A stretch of 64,000 nt of DNA from Pseudomaricurvus sp033283175 (GCA_033283175.1 JAWMQM010000001.1:1-64000), one strand, 5' to 3'. Positions 24,310-34,498 are shown, counted from the stretch's first letter. Numbers and translations: made by a program. Notes: generated from the sequence alone by a model not told the origin.

Positions 24310-24951
24310 TCAGCGGGTGACGCCGGAAAGCAGGGGCACAAACCGCACGGGTTCCAGCACCTGGGTGACAAATTTGTCGCTGTCGCCATCGCGCATGATG
24401 AGATTCAGGTGCTGCTCGTCAGCGCCCACCGGGATCACCAGCACACCGCCGGGCGCCAGTTGCGCCAGCAGCTCAGGAGGTACCTGCCGCGGTGCGGCCG
24501 TGCTGAGGATGCCGTCGTAGAGACCCCGTTCAGGCCAACCAAAACCGCCATCGGCGTGTTTCAGCTCCACGTTGCGCAAGCCCAGCTGACGCAAGCGGTC
24601 GCGGGCTTTGTCCTGCAGGGGTTTGATGCGCTCCACACTGAATACCTGGGGCACCAGCTGGGCGAGAATACTGGTCTGGTAACCGGAACCGGTACCTACT
24701 TCCAAAACCCGCTGCAACTTGCCGGCGGCATTCAGCAGAATCTCCGTCATGCGGGCAACGATATAAGGTTGTGAGAGTGTTTGGCCGAAACCGATTGGCA
24801 AGGCGGTGTCTTCGTAGGCCCGGTGCGAAAGGGCCTCATCGAGAAAGATATGGCGGGGAGTCTCTGCCATGACATCCAGAACGCGGATATCCGTTACGCC
24901 CTGCTCCTTTAACCGCTGCACCAGGCGTTGCCTGGTTCTCTGGGACGTCAT
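24310..24951 (-). CDS. pcm: Protein-L-isoaspartate O-methyltransferase
   Basis: 213 residues from ATG 24951 (MTSQRTRQRLVQRLKEQGV), matching the family start; the longer in-frame extension does not. Family stretches: PRHIFLDEALSHRAYEDTALPIGFGQTLSQPYIVARMTE, the SAM-binding VLEVGTGSGYQTSILAQLV, and the C-terminal RFVPLLSGVTR. It uses S-adenosylmethionine to methylate isoaspartyl residues and so repairs aged proteins. In related genomes surE lies between pcm and truD, but there is no surE here. Confidence 0.96.
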   Translation of the reverse strand: MTSQRTRQRLVQRLKEQGVTDIRVLDVMAETPRHIFLDEALSHRAYEDTALPIGFGQTLSQPYIVARMTEILLNAAGKLQRVLEVGTGSGYQTSILAQLVPQVFSVERIKPLQDKARDRLRQLGLRNVELKHADGGFGWPERGLYDGILSTAAPRQVPPELLAQLAPGGVLVIPVGADEQHLNLIMRDGDSDKFVTQVLEPVRFVPLLSGVTR

Positions 24952-25119
24952 CCCGATACCCTGTAACTGCAGGCTGCTCACCCTGTTCTGTTCCCCCACA
25001 AACCCGTAACAATGACCCCGAGATGGCCCGGCTGGCATTTATTGGCAGTAACAGGGCTCTGATAACCCACTGCTCTGCCGGGATTTTTTATGTCGCCGGA
25101 TCCTGCATCTTCCGCCGGA

Positions 25120-26100
25120 CTATAGCACATCCACCGAACGTGGCACCTCTTTCAGGAAAGCCAATTCACGCAATACGGCTGTGGCAAAAGTCCCCGGTGG
25201 CAGGGCGAAGCTCACCACCAGATCGTCGCCCTGCAATTGATAGCCAAACTCCCATGCCGCCAGCGCCAGCGGCCGGCGCTCCTGCAACAGGCCCACATGC
25301 TCCAGCCCGTCACACCAGCCAGCCCAGGGTTGCAACACCTCGCTCTCCAGCGCCAGGCAGCCTTCACTGCTGAGGGGCCTGCCCCGTCCCCACAGGGGGC
25401 CACTGGGCATTCCATCCAGTCCCGGGTCACCCGTCGTCAACTGCTGCCAGTCACCCGCTGCCACCCGCGCGCCCAGCACCGTATTAAAGAGCCATGAGCG
25501 TGCGGCCGACATCGCCATGCCGCGGCGCTGGCGGTTGCGGATCTTCTCCCCGCCCAGCAGCAGGCGTTGTGCCAGCTCCAGGTTGCCGCCCTCAATGCCA
25601 AAGCGCTGGGGGCCAAAATAATTGGGCACTGGCTGCTCTTTCAGAAGCTCCAGCTGTTGCTGCAGCCGCACCAGATCACCTTGCAGGTGGCGCAAGCGAA
25701 TGACAAAGCGGTTGCAGCGGTGATCACCGCGGCGCAGCTTGCGACTGTGGCGGGTGTGTTGCAGCAGCTGCACACTCTCTGACTGCAGCTGCTGCCAGTC
25801 CGGCTCGGCCCCCTTGGGCAGGTAGACGCTGAACCACTGTCGGGTTACCGCGTGGCGGTCCTTGAGACCGGCGTAGCCCACATCCGCCGGAGTCACCTCC
25901 GCCAGGCGGGCAATATTGCGGGCCAGCCACTCGGTGTTATCACCCCGCTTCTGCAGCTGCAGGTAGACATGCTCGCCACTGCCACTGAGCTCAAAACCCA
26001 GCTCTTCATCCACACAGAAATCTTCCGGCTCGGTGCGAAAATCGCCACTCACCGCCGGCCCGCCCCAGGCAAAAGGCCACTCGAGAGAAAACATACTCAA
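25120..26100 (-). CDS. truD: tRNA pseudouridine(13) synthase TruD
   Basis: 326 residues. The catalytic motif GYAGLKDRHAVTRQWFSV carries the essential Asp of the TruD family. The conserved FVIRLRHLQGD, PNYFGPQRFGIEGGNLELAQ and SAARSWLFNTVLGARV follow, as does a C-terminal VLRELAFLKEV. It converts U13 to pseudouridine in tRNA-Glu. It starts three bases after the ygiQ stop codon, so the two are likely co-transcribed. The following 168 bases to pcm are non-coding. Confidence 0.95.
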   Translation of the reverse strand: MSMFSLEWPFAWGGPAVSGDFRTEPEDFCVDEELGFELSGSGEHVYLQLQKRGDNTEWLARNIARLAEVTPADVGYAGLKDRHAVTRQWFSVYLPKGAEPDWQQLQSESVQLLQHTRHSRKLRRGDHRCNRFVIRLRHLQGDLVRLQQQLELLKEQPVPNYFGPQRFGIEGGNLELAQRLLLGGEKIRNRQRRGMAMSAARSWLFNTVLGARVAAGDWQQLTTGDPGLDGMPSGPLWGRGRPLSSEGCLALESEVLQPWAGWCDGLEHVGLLQERRPLALAAWEFGYQLQGDDLVVSFALPPGTFATAVLRELAFLKEVPRSVDVL

Positions 26101-26103
26101 TCC

Positions 26104-28338
26104 TCAGCGCCGACGGGACGGCTTGCCGCTGCTACGGCCGCCGCGGCCTGCAACCTGTTTGCCTTTGCGACGGTCACTGGAACGGGCGCCATCACCGGCG
26201 CTGCGTCCCTGGGAGCCAATGGCTTTCTGATAACCGCCATACTGCTTGCCGGCACTTTTATCATCCCAGGGGACCAGCTGATTGGGGCCATCACCGATCA
26301 GGTCCTTGCGCCCCATATCCAGCAGTGACTTGCGCAGGAATGCCCAGTTCTTGGGGTCGTGGTAGCGCAACAAGGCTTTCTGCAGGCGCCGCTGCTCCAG
26401 CTTGCGGGGGATGTAAAGCTTGCCACTCTTGTAGCTCAGCTTGTGCAGCGGGTTGCGCTCTGAGTGGTACATGGCGGTAGCCAGGGACATGGGCGACGGA
26501 TAGAACGTCTGCACCTGGTCGACGCGGAATTTATTTTTCTTCAGCCACAACGACAGGTTGAGCATATCCTCGTCTTCACAGCCCGGGTGTGCGGCAATAA
26601 AGTACGGGATCAGGTACTGCTCCTTGCCCGCCTCTTTGGAGAACTTGTCGAACATGCGCTTGAAGTCGTAGTAGGTATCCATACCCGGCTTCATCATCTT
26701 TTCCAGCGTGTTCATCTCGCTGTGTTCCGGCGCGATCTTGAGGTAGCCACCTACATGATGGGTAACCAGCTCTTTCACATACTCCGGATCCCGTACCGCC
26801 AGGTCGTAGCGTAAGCCCGAGGCGATAGCGATACGCTTGATACCCGGAATCTGCCGGGCCTTGCGATACAGCTCGGTGGTGGGACTGTGATCGGTAACCA
26901 GGTTTTTGCAGATGGTCGGGAACACGCAGGAGAGACGTCGGCAGTTAGCGTGAATCACCGCATCCTTGCAGTTGAGGAAATACATATTGGCGGTGGGTCC
27001 GCCGAGGTCAGAGATGGAACCGGTAAAGCCCGGCACCTTATCGCGGATCTCCTCGATCTCTTTCAGCACCGACTCCTGCGAGCGGCTCTGGATCACCCTG
27101 CCCTCATGCTCGGTAATGGAACAGAAGGTACAGCCACCAAAACAGCCGCGCATGATATTCACGGAAGTCTTGATCATGTCGTAGGCGGGAATCTTGGCAT
27201 CGCCATAGGCCGGGTGCGGACGGCGCTGGTAGGAGAGCGCAAACACCCCGTCCATCTCTTCGGTAGAGAGTGGGATCGGCGGAGGATTGACCCACAATTC
27301 ACGATTGCCATGTTTCTGCACCAACACCCGTGCATTGTACGGGTTGGACTCCTGGTGCAGGACCCGCGAGGCGTGGGAGTAGAGCACGGCGTCCTTGCTC
27401 ACCTTTTCGAAGCTGGGCAGACGCACACAGGTCTTCTCCAGCTGCCAATCGCTCTTGCCCTGCAGTGGCATAGGGATAATCCGCACTACCTCTTCCGCAA
27501 CGTCATCGTCTTTCGCGCTGTTATCGGCCTTGCTGCAGGTGGCCGGATTGCCCTCATCCTCACCCATGGCATAGGGGTTAGGGATTTCGTCGATGTGCTG
27601 CGGCCAGTCGATGCGGGTCGAGTCAATTTCGGTCCAGCCCGCCGGCACCCCGGAACGGATAAACGCAGTACCGCGAATCTCCTTCAAGTCACGGATATCC
27701 TTGCCCAGCGCCACCTCGTGGGCCAGCTCGGCAATAGCGCGCTCGGCGTTACCATACAGCAGGATATCGGCCGTGGCGTCGAACAATACCGAGCGCCGGA
27801 CTTCATCACTCCAGTAGTCGTAATGGGCAATTCGCCGCAGGCTGGCCTCAATACCCCCCAACACCACCGGCACGTCGCGAAACGCTTCCTTGCAGCGCTG
27901 GGCGTAAACGGTCACTGCGCGGTCAGGACGTTTGCCGGGCGCTCCGTCCGGCGTGTAGGCATCGTCGTTGCGCACCTTCAGGTCAGCGGTGTAGCGGTTG
28001 ATCATGGAGTCCATATTGCCCGCGGACACCGCAAAGAACAGGTTGGGCTTACCCAATGCGGTAAAGGCCTCAGCGCTGCGCCAGTCGGGCTGGGCGATGA
28101 TACCGACACGAAAGCCCTGGGCCTCCAGGAAACGACCAATAACCGCCATACCAAAACTGGGGTGGTCTACGTAGGCATCGCCGCAAACGATAATGATGTC
28201 GCAGGAATCCCATCCCAGCTCATCCATCTCCTTCCGGCTCATGGGCAAATAGGGTGCGGTGCCGTAGCACTCGGCCCAGTAACGGGGATAGCCGAACAGG
28301 GGCGGCGCGGCTATGGGCTTGGCCAGAGGACGGGACAT
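26104..28338 (-). CDS. ygiQ: YgiQ-family radical SAM protein
   Basis: 744 residues, the normal length for YgiQ. The N-terminal region (GWDSCDIIIVCGDAYVDHPSFGMAVIGRFLEAQGFRVGI) is B12-binding-like. The radical SAM cluster motif is CFGGCTFCSITEHEG (CxxxCxxC). A YgiQ C-terminal region follows (VQTFYPSPMSLATAMYHSERNPL) and a basic, disordered tail (RRKGKQVAGRGGRSSGKPSRRR) that may bind RNA. The substrate of YgiQ is not established. It probably shares a transcript with truD. Confidence 0.95.
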   Translation of the reverse strand: MSRPLAKPIAAPPLFGYPRYWAECYGTAPYLPMSRKEMDELGWDSCDIIIVCGDAYVDHPSFGMAVIGRFLEAQGFRVGIIAQPDWRSAEAFTALGKPNLFFAVSAGNMDSMINRYTADLKVRNDDAYTPDGAPGKRPDRAVTVYAQRCKEAFRDVPVVLGGIEASLRRIAHYDYWSDEVRRSVLFDATADILLYGNAERAIAELAHEVALGKDIRDLKEIRGTAFIRSGVPAGWTEIDSTRIDWPQHIDEIPNPYAMGEDEGNPATCSKADNSAKDDDVAEEVVRIIPMPLQGKSDWQLEKTCVRLPSFEKVSKDAVLYSHASRVLHQESNPYNARVLVQKHGNRELWVNPPPIPLSTEEMDGVFALSYQRRPHPAYGDAKIPAYDMIKTSVNIMRGCFGGCTFCSITEHEGRVIQSRSQESVLKEIEEIRDKVPGFTGSISDLGGPTANMYFLNCKDAVIHANCRRLSCVFPTICKNLVTDHSPTTELYRKARQIPGIKRIAIASGLRYDLAVRDPEYVKELVTHHVGGYLKIAPEHSEMNTLEKMMKPGMDTYYDFKRMFDKFSKEAGKEQYLIPYFIAAHPGCEDEDMLNLSLWLKKNKFRVDQVQTFYPSPMSLATAMYHSERNPLHKLSYKSGKLYIPRKLEQRRLQKALLRYHDPKNWAFLRKSLLDMGRKDLIGDGPNQLVPWDDKSAGKQYGGYQKAIGSQGRSAGDGARSSDRRKGKQVAGRGGRSSGKPSRRR

Positions 28339-28714
28339 AGGAGAGAAACCTTTAGGAAAACCTTATGAAATGCGCGGATACAACAGGCAGCAAAGGCGGC
28401 CATTTTCCCAAAAATCAGCGCCTTTATACAGCGGAAAACAGGCCCAACCCCTAACACGCAAGGTTTATCCGCCGCCAGCGCGGCTGACAGGACGAATACA
28501 GCCATGTGTGTCGCGCCTGTAACGGCCCTGATACAAAGGTAAAGCGGTGTAAAATCTGCCAGGCCAGAAAGACACCCAAGGTAAAACTCGCTACTCTTGC
28601 CACAGTAACAGACCCCCTGCTGCGGGGAACCACGGACAGGGGTTTTGGTCTGTTGCCTTTGTATTTTCGTAACTAACAATAGCAATACACCAAGCAGCAC
28701 AATCAGGGCACTCA
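28339..28714. other. 376-bp intergenic region between ygiQ and the RND operon
   Basis: A divergent promoter region. No supported gene. The only structure I see is the interrupted inverted repeat at 28607-28654. AT-rich patches around 28550-28600 and 28655-28690 could hold promoters, but I cannot assign hexamers with confidence. Confidence 0.5.
28607..28654 (+). other. Interrupted inverted repeat upstream of the RND operon
   Basis: AACAGACC-CCCTG (28607-28619) can pair with CAGGG (28637-28641) and, past a bulge, GGTCTGTT (28647-28654). It lies 60 bases before the first gene of the efflux operon. It may be a leader hairpin or a dyad for a regulator; no regulator gene is adjacent. Confidence 0.4.
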
Positions 28715-30109
28715 GTGACTTCAAACAACAACCTAAGCCGCTTGCTCAGCTACAGCTTGCTGGCCTCTGTGGTCGCCTTAACCGGCTGTCTCTCCCAGCC
28801 ACGGGACGAGCGTGTCAGCGCACAGCTGCCGGCCGCCTTCAGCAGCGAGGAAGAGCTCCCCGCACCACCCCCTACCGGATGGCTGCAGAGCTTCGCCGAT
28901 CCCGCCCTGAATCGCTGGGTTGACCAGGCTGTGCAGGACAATTTTGACATCAATGCCGCACTGGCACGGCTGGAGGCCGCCCGTCAGCAACGTATTATTG
29001 CCGGCTCCACCCTCTGGCCCAGCCTCGGCCTTGAGCTGGACGGTCAGCGCAGCAAAACCGTTACCTCCAGCACCACCAGCTATGACAACAACTTCGCCGC
29101 CAACGCGGTAATCAGCTGGGAAGTGGACCTGTGGGGACGCCTGCGGGATGGCCGCAAGGCCGCCGACTACCTCTACCAGGCCCAGCAAGCCGATCTCGAT
29201 TACCTGCGACTCTCCCTGGCGGGCCAGGTAGCACAAGCCTGGTACAACGTGGAAGCCGCCACCCAGCTGCAGGAGTTGCTCAGACAGAGGGTGGACAACC
29301 TCAAGACCAACCTCGATATCATTGAATACGGCTATCGTCAGGGCATTAACGCCGCCCTCGACGTCTACCTGGCACGCACGGATCTGTCCGCCGAAATGAA
29401 CAACCTCTACCAGCAGCAGGCCACCACCAGGGACGCCATACGCCAGCTGCAGCTGTTGCTGGGCCAATACCCTTCAGGTGAACTGCCGGAAGCAGGCAGC
29501 GATGCCAGCCTGCCGGCGCTGCCCCCACTGGATCTCTCCCAGCTGAATACCGAGACCGTACGTTATCGCTACGATCTGCAATCGGCGTACCTGGAACTGC
29601 TGGCGACCGACCGCGACCTGGCGGCAGCCCACAAGGCCCGCTTCCCCTCATTCAGCCTGACCGGCAGGGCCGGTGACAGCAGCGACGAGCTGGACACCTT
29701 GCTGGACACCAGTTCCCTGGCCTGGAACCTGTTGGCCAACCTCAGCCAGCCGCTGTTCGCCGGCGGCCGACTGAAAGCCGCGGAAGAACAACAGCGGCAA
29801 CTGGTACTGGAAAAAGAGCAGCAATACCTGCAGGCCCTGCACGCTGCCTTCAGCGAAGTGGCCCAGGCCCTCACCAACGAAACCAGCCTCAACCAGCGGC
29901 TGGAACAGGTGGAAGAAGCGAAAAAATTTGCCGAAGCGGCAGAGACCATCGCCTTCGACGAGTACCGCAAGGGGCTATCGGAATACACCGCTGTACTGGA
30001 AGCCCAGCGCCGCGCCTTTGCCGCGCAAAATACCGTCGTCACCATCCGCAACCAGTTGCTGCAAAACCGCATTCAATTATTACTGGCCCTCGGCGGCCAC
30101 TATCAGTGA
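28715..30109 (+). CDS. RND efflux outer-membrane lipoprotein (OprM/NodT/CusC family)
   Basis: 464 residues from GTG 28715 (AGGG seven bases upstream). A lipoprotein signal ends in VALTGC. Two OEP repeats follow (WVDQAVQDNFDINAALARLEAARQQRIIAGSTLWPSLGLELDGQ; SWEVDLWGRLRDGRKAADY; later SLAWNLLANLSQPLFAGGRLKAAEEQ). The WEVDLWGRLR stretch is a family signature. It forms the outer-membrane channel of the tripartite pump encoded by the next two genes. First gene of the operon, with a seven-base gap to the adaptor gene. Confidence 0.95.
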   Translation: MTSNNNLSRLLSYSLLASVVALTGCLSQPRDERVSAQLPAAFSSEEELPAPPPTGWLQSFADPALNRWVDQAVQDNFDINAALARLEAARQQRIIAGSTLWPSLGLELDGQRSKTVTSSTTSYDNNFAANAVISWEVDLWGRLRDGRKAADYLYQAQQADLDYLRLSLAGQVAQAWYNVEAATQLQELLRQRVDNLKTNLDIIEYGYRQGINAALDVYLARTDLSAEMNNLYQQQATTRDAIRQLQLLLGQYPSGELPEAGSDASLPALPPLDLSQLNTETVRYRYDLQSAYLELLATDRDLAAAHKARFPSFSLTGRAGDSSDELDTLLDTSSLAWNLLANLSQPLFAGGRLKAAEEQQRQLVLEKEQQYLQALHAAFSEVAQALTNETSLNQRLEQVEEAKKFAEAAETIAFDEYRKGLSEYTAVLEAQRRAFAAQNTVVTIRNQLLQNRIQLLLALGGHYQ

Positions 30110-30116
30110 GTTAGAT

Positions 30117-31355
30117 ATGCAAAAGGCCTTACCCAAACAACTCGTAATCGCGCTGGCCGTGCTGGGACTGTGTGTGGTGCTTGCGGTAGTCATCAAGCTG
30201 CTGCAGCCACAACCGCGGGTGCACGGTAGCATGCCGGCGCCGGTTATCAAGGTGGAAGCCGAAACACTGCAGCCACAAACCTACGAATTTATGCTTTCCA
30301 GTTTTGGTACCGTGCAGCCACGTACCGCCAGCTTGCTGGTGGCGCAGGTAAATGGCGTTATTGTGGAGGTCAACGGGGCCTTCCGCGACGGTGGTTTTTT
30401 CAGCAAGGGTGACGTGCTTCTGCGCATTGACTCCCGCGATTATGCGGCCGCCGCAAAAGTGGCCCAGGCCAGCTGGATAGAAGCCAAGCTGGCGCTGGAG
30501 GAAGAGAAAGCCCGTGCCGAACAGGCACAGATCGACTGGAAACGGCTGGGCAACGATGATGCCGCACCGGACCTGGTACTGCGCAAGCCACAGCTGGCGG
30601 CCGCCGAAGCGAAGGTATTTTCCGCCCGCGCTAACTACGAAAAAGCCCAACTGGACCTGGAGCGCACACAGATACGTGCGCCCTACGACGGGCGCGTGAA
30701 AACCATCCACGTGGACCTTGGCCAGTTTGTCAGCGCCGGCTCGCAGTTAGCCGATATCTTTGCCTCCGACCTGCTGGAGATCCGCCTGCCACTGAAAAAC
30801 AGCGAACTGGCACTGATCGACCTGCCGGAAGATTTCCGCGGCGTGGATGATAAAAACGTGCAACTGCCGGACGTGACCATCATCAGCGAACTGGGACCAC
30901 AGCAACACTGGCAGGGGAAAATTGTCCGCACCGAAGCCGCCATTGATGCCGACACCCACCAGCTCTATGTCATCGCCCAGATTGAAAACCCCTTCAGCGC
31001 AGACAACAACAACCGCACCCCGCTGAAAATTGGCCAGTATGTCACCGCCCGCCTGCAGGGCCGCCAACTGGCTGACGCCATTGTCATCCCCACCAGCAGT
31101 CTCTACCAGGGCAGTTTTGTCTATCTGGTGAACAACGGCCTGCTGCAACGACGGGAAGTGGAAGTTCTGTTCCAGAATCCCAGCGAGACGATTATCCGCT
31201 CCGGCCTGAAAGCCGGCGATACCGTGGTGACCTCTCCGCTCGGTCAGGTCACCAGCGGTACCCGTGTGGCCATCGTTAATAGCGGGCCCGAAGGCGCCGC
31301 CGTGGCCGACCTCAATGCCGTTCAAACCGCCAACAGCGGAGCGCAAACCCCATGA
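30117..31355 (+). CDS. RND efflux periplasmic adaptor (membrane fusion protein)
   Basis: 412 residues from ATG 30117 (MQKALPKQLVIALAVLGLCVVLAVVIKLL), an uncleaved or signal-anchor helix. In-frame sequence before it overlaps the previous gene. Lipoyl halves (ASLLVAQVNGVIVEVNGAFRDGGFFSKGDVLLRIDSRDY and RTQIRAPYDGRVKTIHVDLGQFVSAGSQLADIF) flank a coiled coil, with beta-barrel and membrane-proximal domains after. The RAPYDGRV motif is typical. It overlaps the pump gene by four bases (ATGA), so the two are translationally coupled. Confidence 0.95.
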   Translation: MQKALPKQLVIALAVLGLCVVLAVVIKLLQPQPRVHGSMPAPVIKVEAETLQPQTYEFMLSSFGTVQPRTASLLVAQVNGVIVEVNGAFRDGGFFSKGDVLLRIDSRDYAAAAKVAQASWIEAKLALEEEKARAEQAQIDWKRLGNDDAAPDLVLRKPQLAAAEAKVFSARANYEKAQLDLERTQIRAPYDGRVKTIHVDLGQFVSAGSQLADIFASDLLEIRLPLKNSELALIDLPEDFRGVDDKNVQLPDVTIISELGPQQHWQGKIVRTEAAIDADTHQLYVIAQIENPFSADNNNRTPLKIGQYVTARLQGRQLADAIVIPTSSLYQGSFVYLVNNGLLQRREVEVLFQNPSETIIRSGLKAGDTVVTSPLGQVTSGTRVAIVNSGPEGAAVADLNAVQTANSGAQTP

Positions 31356-34300
31356 TTGCCTGGTTCGCCCGCAACTCGGTTGCCGCCAACCTGCTGATGA
31401 TGCTGATCCTGTTTCTCGGCCTCTCATCCCTGAAACTCAACATTCCACTGGAGGTGTTCCCCACGTTTGGTGAGGACACCATCAGCATTTCTGTCTCGCT
31501 GCGGGGATCAACACCGGAAGAGGCGGAGCAGTCGGTTACCATCCGCATAGAAGAAGCGATCCAGGATCTCGAAGGCATCAAGAAAATCAGCAGCCGCTCC
31601 GCCGAAGGCAGCAGCTCTGTAACCGTGGAAGTCGAGACGGGCTACGATGCCCGGGAACTGCTTAACGACATCAAAAGCCGCGTGGATGCTATCAATACCT
31701 TCCCGGCTGAAGCGGAGAAGCCCATCACCAGTCTGGCGGTGCGTACCCGGGAAGTGATCTCGGTCTCCATTGCCGGCAACGTCACCGAGAAGGAGATTCG
31801 CCAGCAAGCGGAACGCCTGCGCGACGGCCTGCTCAGCGTACCCGGTATCACCCAGCTGGAGCTGGGCGATGTGCGCGATTACGAAATTTCGGTGGAGGTC
31901 TCCCACGACCAACTGCGCCAGTTCGGCCTGCGCCTCTCCGACGTGGCTGACGCCATCAACGCCAGCTCACTGGATCTCTCCGCCGGCAACGTCAAAACCC
32001 AGGGCGGTGATGTACTGATTCGGCTCAAGGGCCAGGCCTACGAGCGCCCGGAATTCGAGAACATCGTGGTCGCCACCAAGCGCGACGGCAGTATCGTGCG
32101 GGTTGGGGATATCGCCACCGTCAAGGACGGTTTCAACGAAGACCCCATCCTCACCCGCTTTAACGGTCGTCCCGCCGCCATGATCGAGGTCTACCGTGTC
32201 GGTGACCAGAGCGCCATTGAAGTGGCCGATAAGGTAAAGGCCTACCTGGCCGAACAGCAGGACCTCATCCCGGAAGGGATCGAGGTAAGTACCTGGCGCG
32301 ACCGCTCGCAGGTGGTGAAAAAACGCCTGCAGCTGCTGGCCAACAGCGCCCTGCAGGGCGGCTTGCTGGTACTGGGGCTTCTCACCCTGTTCCTGCGTCC
32401 TTCCGTGGCATTCTGGGTGTTTATCGGCATCCCCATCAGCTTTATGGGTGCCTTTATGGTTATGCCGTTTTTCGGAGTCACCCTCAACCTGATCAGCCTG
32501 TTTGGCTTCCTGCTGGTACTGGGGATAGTGGTGGACGATGCCATCGTCACCGGCGAAAACGTCTACCGGCATATGCAGAATGCGGAGAGCGGCGAGGCCG
32601 CCGCCATTCACGGCACCCAGGAAGTCGCCGCACCGGTGACCTTTGGTGTCCTCACCACGGTGGCGGCGTTCCTGCCCATGGCCATGGTGGCCGGCTCCCG
32701 CGGCATGATGTTTAACAACATTGCCGTGGTGGTAATTCCAATCCTTATTTTCTCCCTCATTGAATCGAAATTTATCCTGCCCTCACACCTGAAACACATC
32801 AAAATAAACTCACAGCGCAAAACCAACCGCTTCAGCGCCTGGCAGCAGCGTTTTGCCAACGGCTTTGAACAGGCCATCCTGCGCTACTACAAACCGTTCC
32901 TTACCAAAGCGCTGCGGCAGCGCTATGTGACCCTGGCTGTCTTCGTCGGTGTCTTTATTATCGTTGCCTCGGTGCTCACCAGCAGCTGGACCCGGTTTGT
33001 CTTTTTCCCCCGCATCGAGTCGGAGAGCATTGCCGCCGTGCTGACCATGCCCGCCGGCACCCCTTTTGACGTCACCGACCGCCACATCGAACATATGACC
33101 GATGCGGCCCTGCAACTGAAGAAGAAGTACCACGACAACGAGACCGGTGAATCGATCATACTTAACGTCTACGCCAGTACCGGCAGCGGTGGTTGGGGCA
33201 GCAAGGGCACCAACTACGGCCGGGTACAGTTTGAGATCCTGGCACCGGAAGAGCGGGTAGCCTTCGCCAACCTGCACAACAGCCAGCTGGTCAACGACTG
33301 GCGCGAATTGATCGGCGAGATTGTAGGTGCCGAAGAAATTTCGTTCCGCTCGGAGATTATGCACGCCGGCAGCCCCATCAATATCCAGCTCGCCGGTAAT
33401 GACTTCCGCGCCCTGCAGGACGCCGCGGAACACGTTAAAACCCGCCTCGCCACTCACGTGGGGGTCTACGATATCGCCGACAGCATGTCGAGCGGCAAGG
33501 AGGAGCTGCAGATCCAGCTCAAGTCTGAAGCCTACGCCCTGGGACTGTCCGAGTCGGACGTTATCCGTCAGGTACGTGAAGCCTTTTACGGCTACGAAGC
33601 GCAGCGTATTCAGCGCGGTCGCGACGATGTAAGAGTGATGGTGCGCTTCCCCTACAGCGAGCGGGAAGCCGTAGCCAACCTGCAGGACTTCCGCATCCGC
33701 ACCGCCGATGGCCGCAGCATTCCTGTCGCCCAGATCGTAGACCTGGTACCAGGCCAGAGCCCCACCTCCATCTACCGCAACGACCTCAAACGCACCCTCA
33801 ATGTCACTGCGGAAGTGGACAAGAGTTCGGTTAACCAGTCACTGGTCACCAGTGACATCAGCAGCTACCTGGATCAACTGCTGGTGCAGTATCCCGGTAT
33901 CAGCTACTCGCTGGAGGGCGAAGCCCGCGAGCAGCAGGAGTCCTTCGGCAGCCTGCTGGTGGGACTGGTGTTTGTGCTGTTCGCCATCTACAGCCTGCTG
34001 GCAATCCCTTTCAAATCCTACACCCAGCCACTGCTGGTGATGTCAGTCATCCCCTTTGGTACCCTCGGCGCCTTTATCGGCCACTGGATTATGGGGATGT
34101 CACTGACCCTGTTCAGTATCCTCGGCATGCTGGCACTGGTAGGCGTGGTGGTAAACGACAGCCTGGTGCTGGTGGACTGCATCAACCAGCAACGCCGCCG
34201 CGGTGCCAGTGTCTGGGAGGCGATCCAGTACGCCGGCCCGGCGCGCTTCCGCCCCGTCATGCTCACCTCGCTGACCACGTTTATCGGTTTAATGCCGCTG

Positions 34301-34489
34301 CTGTTTGAACAGAGCACCCAGGCGCAGTTCCTGATTCCCATGGCCATCTCACTGGGCTTTGGGGTGATGCTGGCGACGTTTATAACGTTGATTCTGGTGC
34401 CGGTGAATTATCTGGTGGCCTGGGAGTTGAAGCAGCGGTTGTTGGGCAGAAAGAGCTCCGTTTCGCATGAGGCTGTGGGGGAGCTTTAA
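31352..34489 (+). CDS. RND efflux inner-membrane pump (AcrB superfamily)
   Basis: 1045 residues, normal length, with 12 hydrophobic helices and two large periplasmic loops in a duplicated arrangement. TM4 contains VVVDDAIVTGENVYRHM with the proton-relay Asp pair, and the second half has VVVNDSLVLVDCINQQRRRG. PSVAFWVFIGIPISFMGAFMVMP is also typical. The sequence is closer to generic hydrophobic/amphiphilic efflux pumps than to heavy-metal CusA types, since no Met-rich periplasmic motif is visible. Substrate unknown. No local repressor gene is present, which is unusual for such operons. Confidence 0.96.
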   Translation: MIAWFARNSVAANLLMMLILFLGLSSLKLNIPLEVFPTFGEDTISISVSLRGSTPEEAEQSVTIRIEEAIQDLEGIKKISSRSAEGSSSVTVEVETGYDARELLNDIKSRVDAINTFPAEAEKPITSLAVRTREVISVSIAGNVTEKEIRQQAERLRDGLLSVPGITQLELGDVRDYEISVEVSHDQLRQFGLRLSDVADAINASSLDLSAGNVKTQGGDVLIRLKGQAYERPEFENIVVATKRDGSIVRVGDIATVKDGFNEDPILTRFNGRPAAMIEVYRVGDQSAIEVADKVKAYLAEQQDLIPEGIEVSTWRDRSQVVKKRLQLLANSALQGGLLVLGLLTLFLRPSVAFWVFIGIPISFMGAFMVMPFFGVTLNLISLFGFLLVLGIVVDDAIVTGENVYRHMQNAESGEAAAIHGTQEVAAPVTFGVLTTVAAFLPMAMVAGSRGMMFNNIAVVVIPILIFSLIESKFILPSHLKHIKINSQRKTNRFSAWQQRFANGFEQAILRYYKPFLTKALRQRYVTLAVFVGVFIIVASVLTSSWTRFVFFPRIESESIAAVLTMPAGTPFDVTDRHIEHMTDAALQLKKKYHDNETGESIILNVYASTGSGGWGSKGTNYGRVQFEILAPEERVAFANLHNSQLVNDWRELIGEIVGAEEISFRSEIMHAGSPINIQLAGNDFRALQDAAEHVKTRLATHVGVYDIADSMSSGKEELQIQLKSEAYALGLSESDVIRQVREAFYGYEAQRIQRGRDDVRVMVRFPYSEREAVANLQDFRIRTADGRSIPVAQIVDLVPGQSPTSIYRNDLKRTLNVTAEVDKSSVNQSLVTSDISSYLDQLLVQYPGISYSLEGEAREQQESFGSLLVGLVFVLFAIYSLLAIPFKSYTQPLLVMSVIPFGTLGAFIGHWIMGMSLTLFSILGMLALVGVVVNDSLVLVDCINQQRRRGASVWEAIQYAGPARFRPVMLTSLTTFIGLMPLLFEQSTQAQFLIPMAISLGFGVMLATFITLILVPVNYLVAWELKQRLLGRKSSVSHEAVGEL

Positions 34490-34498
34490 GGCTCCCCC
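34477..34498 (+). terminator. Hairpin at the end of the RND operon
   Basis: GGGGGAGC and GCTCCCCC pair around the stop codon TAA (34487-34489). No U-run follows, so it may stabilise the 3' end rather than terminate by itself. Confidence 0.45.
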
